A DNA stretch of 17,516 nt. It comes from Pigoraptor vietnamica. Lineage: Eukaryota > Opisthokonta > Filasterea. Numbering within the stretch: the stretch's first letter is position 1; every line of letters begins with the position of its first letter. The position numbers and the translations under genes were made by a program. The notes under the pieces were generated by a model. That model was not told the origin of the DNA. It was given only the letters and a program-made list of their open reading frames with translations, and did no database searches. The stretch is taken from contig CALSCQ010000957.1 in the NCBI GenBank assembly GCA_943704525.1, positions 1-17,516 of the forward strand, in the 5' to 3' direction. Positions 1-9,200 of the stretch are shown here, in pieces.

Positions 1-812
<812 letters not shown>

Positions 813-967
813 ACAAACACAGACACATGCACACTCACACTCACACACCCACCGACACACACACACACCGCCGGCACCGACACAAATACACACCTGACAC
901 GCACACACACACGGCACCCACCCACGCACACACACACGCCGAGACACGCACACCGGCACACACGCAC

Positions 968-1011
<44 letters not shown>

Positions 1012-1027
1012 CACACATACACAAACA
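813..1027. repeat. CA-rich microsatellite block with a perfect (CA)18 core
   Basis: Imperfect CA/AC repeats interrupted by CG-containing units, with an uninterrupted core at about 973-1008. Both strands give long open frames of Thr-His or Cys-Val repeats; these are translations of the microsatellite, not genes. Confidence 0.95.
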
Positions 1028-1456
1028 CTTCGCACCGGCCCGCTAAAAAGGGCGCACAATGCGTTCAAATTACGCGCAGCTGGGCGAAGCATAACACTTA
1101 TTCGCACTGAACGTCGGACGACATATCGGAAAAATGTCGTAACATAGCGTAACACGTCCATACAAAGGCGGTAGTGACTTTAGTGATCGTAAATTGAAAA
1201 AATTTATTCCGTATGGATAGTCCCATAGTGACTTCAGTGTGAATCCCCAATCGAGGAGACTGGAGCCCGGTAGTACGTCACTTGACCGTCATCGGTGCGT
1301 CACTTCCCGTCCATTGTTGACCGGCCCCTGCAATAGCCACCACCGGCACACACACCCGACCCACTCGCACAAGAAGCGACTGAACGTCGCAAGGCACCAC
1401 GCACTAAACGCGCACGTGACCACATATCATTGGCCCCCGCGAAGGCTGCTGGTATC
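1028..1456 (+). promoter_or_regulatory. Probable promoter/5' UTR region of the secreted-protein gene
   Basis: Unique, less GC-rich DNA directly upstream of the ATG at 1457. It holds a near-identical 14-mer twice (TAGTGACTTYAGTG at 1172-1185 and 1226-1239), an AT-rich stretch between the copies (about 1190-1209), two CGTCACTT sites (from 1276 and about 1297) and a palindromic E-box CACGTG at 1413-1418. No TATA box can be assigned with confidence. Promoter role is inferred from position and repeated short motifs only. Confidence 0.4.
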
Positions 1457-2452
1457 ATGGCGTTAGCGCGCTTGCAAGTGGCGGCGGCGTTGACTCTGCT
1501 GCTGTGCGCTCACGCGTCCGCCATCAAAATCTCCCTGCGCCCGCGCTGCCTTTCGCTGTGCAACAGTGCTCGGCCACTCGTGCTGAACGAAACGCTTCGC
1601 ACGCAAACAAAGAGCTGCGACGATCTCTGCTACGATGTAGATGCCGCTGGAGCTGTGCGCGACCCCTTTCGGACGCTGCTCATGGACGCCCGCGATCGGT
1701 CTCTCGAGCTCTGGGCGGGACTCGCGGTGTCGTCCGCCGTCGCTCTCTCGGTGAGCGGCGACCTTGATCGCGCCGCCACATCCACGCAAACACAGGCAGT
1801 GTTTGAGTCGGTTCGTGCGCGCAACGCCGCCCGCTCTGCTCTCGTTGCGAGCGCTGCTGCGCAGGCGGCTGCCGATGTCACCGTCACGTGGAGTGCGACC
1901 CTCGCGGCGGTGGGCGCGGCGCCGGCCACCGTCACTGAAGCGACGAACCGGTGGAAGTCCCTGCTGTCCTCATGGCAGGCGTTCCTCACGGTCGAGGTCA
2001 ACAACGAGGCCAACGTTACCGCCGCCCTCAACGCCTCGTGCCGTGCCATGCTCGCCACGCGCCGTGCCGTGTCCGCGCTGCCGGGCGTCGCGTCGCAGCG
2101 CCTCGCCTACTTCACCATGGCGACGGTATGGGACCAGGCGCTGCTCTCCGCCTGGGAGTACCTTGTCGTTGCCGTGGGTGTGCGTGCGTCGGCCGACGGT
2201 TCAAACATACCCGCGGCCATGGCGGCGTTCAAGGCGTCCGAGCGCGAATTCCTGTCCGTCGCGAGTCCCCTCTACAGCGAGCTGCGTGGATCCGGCTTCG
2301 AATCGGACGTTGTTAACGGGTTTGCGGCCGGCGTGCTGACCTATCAGAATGACGTGAACAATGGAGGCTACAACCCGGCAGTGGGCGTCTCGCCACTCCG
2401 GGCACTCGTCGCGTGGATGTCTCTGCTGGCCGCGCTCGCGTTTTTTGTGTAA
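1457..2452 (+). CDS. Secreted, probably GPI-anchored surface protein (orphan)
   Basis: A 331-residue intronless frame; I start it at ATG 1457 because the frame upstream has only a TTG (1430), which a eukaryote would not normally use. Residues 1-22 form a classic signal peptide (basic start, AALTLLLCA core, small residues before the cut). Mature features are two CX3C pairs (C31/C35 and C54/C58), a lone C195, and N-glycosylation sequons at N44, N186 and N192. The middle (about 75-290) is Ala/Val/Ser-rich and looks helical. The last 18 residues are hydrophobic and end at the stop with no cytoplasmic tail, preceded by an NNGG stretch (about 301-304) suited to GPI attachment. I recognise no family. 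A tail-anchored type I membrane protein is the alternative. Its 3' end faces the large exchange-factor gene 85 bp away. Confidence 0.8.
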   Translation: MALARLQVAAALTLLLCAHASAIKISLRPRCLSLCNSARPLVLNETLRTQTKSCDDLCYDVDAAGAVRDPFRTLLMDARDRSLELWAGLAVSSAVALSVSGDLDRAATSTQTQAVFESVRARNAARSALVASAAAQAAADVTVTWSATLAAVGAAPATVTEATNRWKSLLSSWQAFLTVEVNNEANVTAALNASCRAMLATRRAVSALPGVASQRLAYFTMATVWDQALLSAWEYLVVAVGVRASADGSNIPAAMAAFKASEREFLSVASPLYSELRGSGFESDVVNGFAAGVLTYQNDVNNGGYNPAVGVSPLRALVAWMSLLAALAFFV

Positions 2453-2537
2453 ATAGCCGCAACTCGCGTTGTGCCAATGAATTTGGTGCCGATTTCAAAC
2501 AAAGCGAAAGTTCACAAGCCGTCACGGTTGTATGCGG
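2453..2537. other. 85-bp convergent 3' spacer
   Basis: Separates the stop codons of the secreted-protein gene (+) and the exchange-factor gene (-). There is no canonical AATAAA on either strand, so the 3' UTRs are either very short or overlap the opposing transcript. Confidence 0.6.
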
Positions 2538-5500
2538 TCACGTGAATGCCAGGATGACCGCCTTGCCACCGCCCGCCGACAGCGCCATTTGCAGGTCGTC
2601 GTCGCCGAGTATCAGCACGTGATCCCCGTCCTCGTCGCAGTATTTGAGCTTGAGCGAAGCGGGCCGCGCACCCAGCTTCTGCGCCACGCGGTCCACGACT
2701 TCGGCAAACGCAATGCCGCGGCGAAAATTGAAGGCTACGATGCGGTCATCGGCCGTCTTGACCTTCATGCGGAAAGAGTCGCTGTCGAGCTCTCCATACT
2801 CGGACGTCCTGGGCGTCATGTCGAGTGAGCCACGAGAAACGCACACGAACGCTGAACGGAGAGACGTAACGCCCGCACTAATTCAAAACAACAGCACGCA
2901 GACTAACCGCGGGGAATCGACGGCGATGGGCGAGCGCTGGAATGGCGCCGGACGCGAAACAGTGCCGTAGTGAGATTGCTGGGCTGGTGGCTGCTGCTGT
3001 GTTGGTGGGGCCGGCCGCGCCAACAAATCCGGGGCTGAACGACCGCGCTGCAGCTGCGCATCGGCCACGCCCACAGCGCGCGCGGGGAACGCAGGGCGCG
3101 CCTGCACGGGAGGCGACGACGTCGATGCCACCGGCTGCGCGAGCGCCGCGGGCGCTGAGGGTCGCGCGGGACGAACGGCCGCGGCAGGTTGAGGCGCAGC
3201 GGCCGGCTTCAGAGCAGCCAACGGCTCGGGGGTCGCACTCGCATCAGTCCCCACGGTGCGCGCACGCCACAGAGGTTTCGTCTCACTGTGATCGTCCGCA
3301 GCTGTATGCACAACCACGCCGCGCTTCGCCTCCCACGGCGGCCGCGCGGTCACGGCCGGTGCGGCCGCTACCGCAGGTTGCACGACGGCATGCGACACCT
3401 GCGACACGGGTTGCGTCGCGGGCTTGACGGCAGCGTTGGGCCGTGGGGCAAGGGGACGTGCGGGAGGCGGCGCCTTTTCGCGCAGCGGCTCTGACGCAGG
3501 CGCGCTGGCGGTGCCTTGCTGGAACATTTGAGCCTGCTCTGCGACACGGCCGCCCCGGGGCGAAAGGGGCCTTCCGTCATCCGCCTTCGCCACCGCTGCC
3601 ACCTGTTCTTCGCGGGCAGAGGCAGGCGCGCGTGGACTGATCGGCGCGCGGCTGGCATTGTCGCTTGCCACGGCCGAGGGGCGCGGGCTAAGGGGCTGCG
3701 GGCGCTGTGCCACGGCCGGTGCGCGTGCGGGCGCAAAAGCACTGTGGACGGGCGACGGCGAAGCTGGGGCAGAGTGCGGCGCCTCCTCTGCGCGAGGTGA
3801 CTGCTGCGGCCGAGCCAGTGCGGCGGGTCGGGGCGCCCTCTGCGGAATTACGACGGACAATTTCGGTCCCTCCGAAGCCGGCGGAGGCGCGGGTGCGGCT
3901 TCCTTTTTCGCAGAATCGCCGCCTTCCCTCTTCGCTCCGTCACCTGTCACCTTGGGCGCAGAGTCTCGTTTGGCTTCCTCCGGCCGAGGTGCCGGCGTCG
4001 GCGCAGGCGTGGACGCGCCGTCACCTGCACGGGGCGGTGGGGGTCGTGGTGGCGGCGCGCGCACGCGATCCCCATCGGATTGCTGTCGCAGGGCGAGGCG
4101 TGGGGCTCCCGCAGAGCTGACAGGACGGGGCGCTATGGCGGGGCGCTCAGCGGCCACGGGCACCGCGGGGGACTCGTCGCCGATGACTTCCTCCTTGAAC
4201 TTGGCGAGGAAGGGGTCCAGGAACCGCTTGACCATCTCGCAGCCGGAGATTTTCGCCGGCATCCGCATCAATGCCTGTGGCCAGACAGACGGAACAATCA
4301 GCGCACTACTGCAGGCTCAAATCGCACGCTCAAGCACCCCACGCACCTGCAGGTAGGCGTCAAGTTCCTTCGTCCGCCCCTGAGCGACGGCATCCGTGAC
4401 GATGAGCTTCTGACCGGGCAGGAAGGGGATCGAGCGAGCCCCGCCCTCGCTGCCTGCTTCCGCGGGAAAGGCTTCGAGCAGCGCGAGGTGCAGGCGAAAA
4501 AACTCGTTGTACTTGCGGCGGACTTCGATGGAGCCGCCACCGGCCGCAATTTGAATGACGTACGTCTGCAAAATTTCATAGCACCGTTACCACCCACCTC
4601 ACACACAACAAAGGTAAAACGTGAACACACACACACTCACACAGAAGCACACAGTCACACACAAACAGACACACACACACACAAACACGTATGCACACCC
4701 ACATAATTCTTGTCGAGCTTTTCGCACGCCGTGACGCGGTAGTTCGACGGCCCATACTTGTCCTGCTGCTGCAACAGCGACCGGCGCCGTGGACCCGGCG
4801 ACGCCCCCTGCGCAGCGGCAGGGGACAGGCCCCCCACCTGCGCCGGTGTAGCCGAGGCCGCCGGTGACGAAACGGGTGCCGCAGGACGGGGCACAGGCGG
4901 CTGCGGCCGTGACGCATACTCTCCTTGCGGCCGCGGGGCGACTGCTGGCCGTGTCCCGATGGGCTCGCTGCTTGTTCGCCGCCGTTCCATCTCCGGTGCC
5001 TCGTTCCCACTTGCAGACGCGTCACTCGGAGGCAGGCTCGACCGTGCCTCGCTCGGGGGCATGTTCGACCGCGACACGTAGATCGTCGCGGTGGCCTCCG
5101 CCCTTCGCTCCCGGTACATGCGCTCGCGCTCCTCCCTGTCGCGCTCGTACTTCTCGCGGCGCTCCTCGCGCTCCCTTTCAAAGCGTTCCTTGCGTTCCTC
5201 CCGCTCCTTCTCCTCCCGCTCGCGCCGCTCCTCCCTGTCACGTGCCTCTCGCTCTTCCCGCTCCTTGCGATCGCGCGCCTCCCGTTCCGCGCGCTCCTTG
5301 CGGTCACGCTCTTCCCGCTCCTGCTTTTCCAAGCGGCGCGCTTCCTTCTCCCGTTCCTTTTCTTCGCGCTCTCGGCGCTCACGGTCCTCGCGCTCGCGGC
5401 GGCTCTCCTCCTTCTCCCGACGCACAAGCTCCCGCTCCTTGCGCTCGCGCTCCTCCCTCTCCTCACGCTCCCTGCGCTCCCTCTCGCGCTTTTCCTCGCG

Positions 5501-6212
5501 CTCCCGCTCCTTGCGCTCGCGCTCTTCCCTCTCCTTGCGATAGCGCTCCTCCCGCTCGCGCTCCTTGCGCTCTCTCTCCTCCCGCTCCTTCTCCTTGCGC
5601 TTCGCAGAGGCCTCGTCTGACTCTTCAATCTCCGCGAGTTCGGGCGCGGAGTTATCCTACGCGGTAGAGGTGGGGGGGAGAATGGTAAGGATCCGGCGCG
5701 CCAAACATACCACAGCGGGTAGACTTGCAGAAGTGCACCTTTCTTGCGGGCTTCTTTGTGCTCATGCCAAAGAGCGCCTTGCGCGAGCGCACAGTGGCAT
5801 TGTCGAGCGAGTGCCGTCGGCGCGGAGGACTCGTGTCTTCGCCGTCGTCCGCCTGAGAGCCGCAGTGTCAGCCGACGCTCTGCGCAACGCTTGCGAATTT
5901 TGGAAACAACAGCCGCTTACCTTCGACTTGCGCACTTCAGCGGGAGATTCATCACCGGTTGACCGAAGGCTTCCGACCTGCACGAAGGGCGTTGGTTAGG
6001 ACAGGGGATCATAGAACCCTATGCCGGAGGGGATTCTCAAAGGGTACGGAGGCAGACGCTTACCCGTTGTCGCGCGCTCTCGTCAAGAGGAATGTCGTCA
6101 CCGCCATCGGGCACCTCCTGCGAGTCAACTCACAATAAGTAGTCGTCCTCCTTTCCCTCCCTGTTTTCTAATTGGGAGACGCATACACGCAAGTACACGC
6201 GAGTACCGCAAG

Positions 6213-6255
<43 letters not shown>

Positions 6256-9200
6256 GCACATACACACAAACAGACACACAGACACATACACACATACACA
6301 CATATATATATACACACACACACACACACCATTGCATGCCACTCTTCTTTTTGACGCTCCATGAACTCTTTCGTGAATTCCGCAAGGTCGTCAAGCCAAA
6401 TCTGCGCAGCAGCAGCAGTCAGCAAACGCACGCCCACAGAACCATTCCGTCTATGAACAACAGACCTTCTTGGCCGTCGGAGAGGGCGCGAGGAATGTGA
6501 ACTTGGCGCGTCCCACGTGCACAATCTCAAAGGCGTCCAGCGAGTCCTTCTCGTCGTCGAGGTCAAACACCATGCACGCGGGCATGTCGATGGCCGAGAT
6601 GAGGTGCAGCTTGTTCTTGCCGGGGCGGGTCACGAGGAGGAGGTCGTTGAAGAGGAACAGCCGCCGGTCCTCCCGCTTGCCTGCGCCAGAGACACTGCGG
6701 TCAGCTACAAAGCACTCGGCAACACAGCGCACGCGCCCGCATCGCACTGCGGCAAAGTGTGCTTGCTCGCCGACTGGGACACGCGCACCCACTCTGCATC
6801 TGCTCCACGAACAGGTCCTCGCGGACCAGGCGCCGCGATGGCGTCATCAGCTGCGGCGCCTCGCCGTCGGGCGTCTTCAGGCGGGCCTGGATGTCCAGCA
6901 TCTTCTTCGTGTTTTCGGCCACACGCCCGGCCTCGTTAACAATGGCGACGACAGTCTCTGCGAGTAAACAGGCGCAGCACAACGAGTCAATGGAATAATT
7001 CACGTCCACGCGAATTGATGGCGCGAAATGAGCCTGCACTCCACTGCCTCTATTCACCCCTCTACCCAGGACCACAGAATTGAGACCAAAGCACGGGCGC
7101 TAGCAAAACAGAGGCGCACATCCGCGGAGGCAAATGACATCGACGCACCAATTTTGTTGAGGGCCTTTGTGAGGTTCTGGTGGTCGGGCTTGTCGGCTGT
7201 CGTGTGTCGCAAAATCTCGCGGAGGAGCAGCGGGTATTTGCTGCGGAGAAGAGAGTGAATCGGCTGCCACGAGAAGCAGCGTGCACGAAACGCCGAGAAA
7301 AGTCCTACCAAATGCGCTGAACCGGCTTGATCAGGTAGCTGAGGAGATTGAGCCCGCGACACTCCTCGCGCTGCGCAGCCGCGTCGATAAACTGCTTGAA
7401 GGCTGCAGGGCATGCGTGTTAGTGGGAAAATGCGAGGTCGGGTAGCACAATTACGTGACGCACCCTTGTTACGCTTCGACTCCTTGTCGAACAGCACTAG
7501 CGCGCTATCGTAGTTGCCGCAATAGAGCGTGTACACCTGCGGCGGAAACACAGGGCCGGTCACGTGCCGCCGGAGAGGCTGCTGACCATCCACAAGGGCC
7601 AGACCTTCAAGAACTCGGCGAGAATGAGAAAGATGTCGCCGACGGCGTCGACCACCACGTTCTCCATGCTCTTGCGCTGCAGACGATTGCAGAGCTCCTC
7701 ATTGACGGGCACAAGCTGCTCGAGGTTCGAGAAGAGCACGGCCAGGTGCTTCTGTGACACCACCTTCTGCTTACGCATGGGCTCTGCGCACAGACGAGGC
7801 TCAGATTCGTGATGCAAGCACGCGTGCAAGTGTGCCGCGCATTCAACAGGGCAACGCGGACGCACCGATGAACACAGCAATGATCGTCTTGAGGTCGCGC
7901 ACGTAATCCTCCTCCGTTTTGTACGTCTCAAATATCGCCTCCTGACGATGCACCTCCTCCTTCCCGAGGCGCTCGCGCGTCGCTTCGTCAACGAGCTTGC
8001 GCCACTTCCGTGCCGTGGCGAGCGTCACGGCCAGCGCGGGCGCCTCGCTGGCCTTGGACGGCGTCTGCGCCAGCTGCGTGTCCCCCGCGCCGGCGCTACT
8101 CTCCGGGGCTTGCGCGGCCAACTGGGCCATCTGCGCGTAGTGGTCCGACCCAAGCGACCCGCGCTTTGCAGTCCACTCCGTTTTGAGCGCCTCGTAGATG
8201 TCGTCGCTACCGCCGTCTGCATGTCGCGTTTCATGTGCCGCAGTGAGCCCTCGTCCATCGCACACTCTCCCCATGCTGAGGACCGATCAATTTGCGAAAA
8301 TTGATTTCCCTTCCACCTACCTTCGACGACCTCGTCCCACTCGTCGTCCCACGCCACTGGAGGGTCGCCTTCGGGCGCCGGCACGCTCGTGACGTCAGCA
8401 GCGTCCACCGCCTCGACCCAGCTCGAGGGAAACCAGCCTACAGAGAAAAACGAATGCTCAGAGTCACAGTGCCGACACCCCCACGACACAGCGCGCAAGG
8501 GCCGAAGCCGCCACGCACCAGATGAAGCGCCGATGGACCCGTAGAGCCACTGCCCGTCCGCATCACTCGAGTGTATTGTGACAATGTCATCTGCGATGGA
8601 CAAGGCGACCGTCAGAAGCACGCACACGGCAAAAAACAGCACGAACGGGACTTGCCTTCGTGCATCGACAATTCGTCGCTCTTCGCAGCCTTGTACTCCC
8701 AAAGGGCGCGCGCATAGGTGTTCGCGGACTTTCCAGCGGCCCCTGCACCAGTTAACACAAGTGGATCAGTACGGGCCATCAAGCTGTCGCCAACGCACAG
8801 AGCCACACACACACTTCGAACCCCCCACCACCGCCCCCTTGCGGACGGCTCACACACCTGTGGCGGCCGTGGGCTTGCGGGCCGACTCGACCTCCGCTGC
8901 CAGCCGTTCGATGCGCTTGTCGGCGTCCTCAATCTTCGCACGAAGCTCCTTCAGCGCCTTGTCATTGCCAAATTTCGGCTGGCGCACATACGTATCGAGC
9001 AACACAGCAAGCGCCGCCCGCTCTTTCTTCTCCGCCTGCGCCACGACACCCACTCAGCCACGAGCCACTCAACAGCTTCCAGTTCCGTCACAGACCTCCA
9101 GTTTCTTCTCGGCATCCGTTTGAGCGGTCCCTGCGGAGGGCTTGGCGGCCACAACGGGAATGGACACCGGCGCCGCAGCCACCGCGGGTGCGGCGGGCTC

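Noticed and set aside
1430-1456. Upstream TTG start for the surface protein
   Set aside because: A non-ATG start is not expected in this eukaryote; ATG 1457 gives a better signal peptide.
2942-4356. Several + strand Gly/Ala/Arg-rich frames
   Set aside because: Antisense shadows of the Pro/Ala-rich exon of the GEF-scaffold; no domains or splice logic.
4925-5620. A 231-codon + strand Leu/Ala-rich open frame
   Set aside because: It is the exact antisense of the ER/K-repeat exon; GAG/CGC-type codons read backwards give Leu/Ala/Pro. The minus frame is continuous with PX and PB1.
6118-6133. A 16-nt intron (GTGAGT...CGCAG) just before exon 16
   Set aside because: Too short for splicing and incompatible with the phase; the 212-nt intron from 6329 joins PH to exon 16 in frame.
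8217-8258. Alternative acceptor CCTCAG at about 8258 for exon 8
   Set aside because: It would put SDDIYEALK and the whole DH domain out of frame; ACATGCAG at 8217 restores it.
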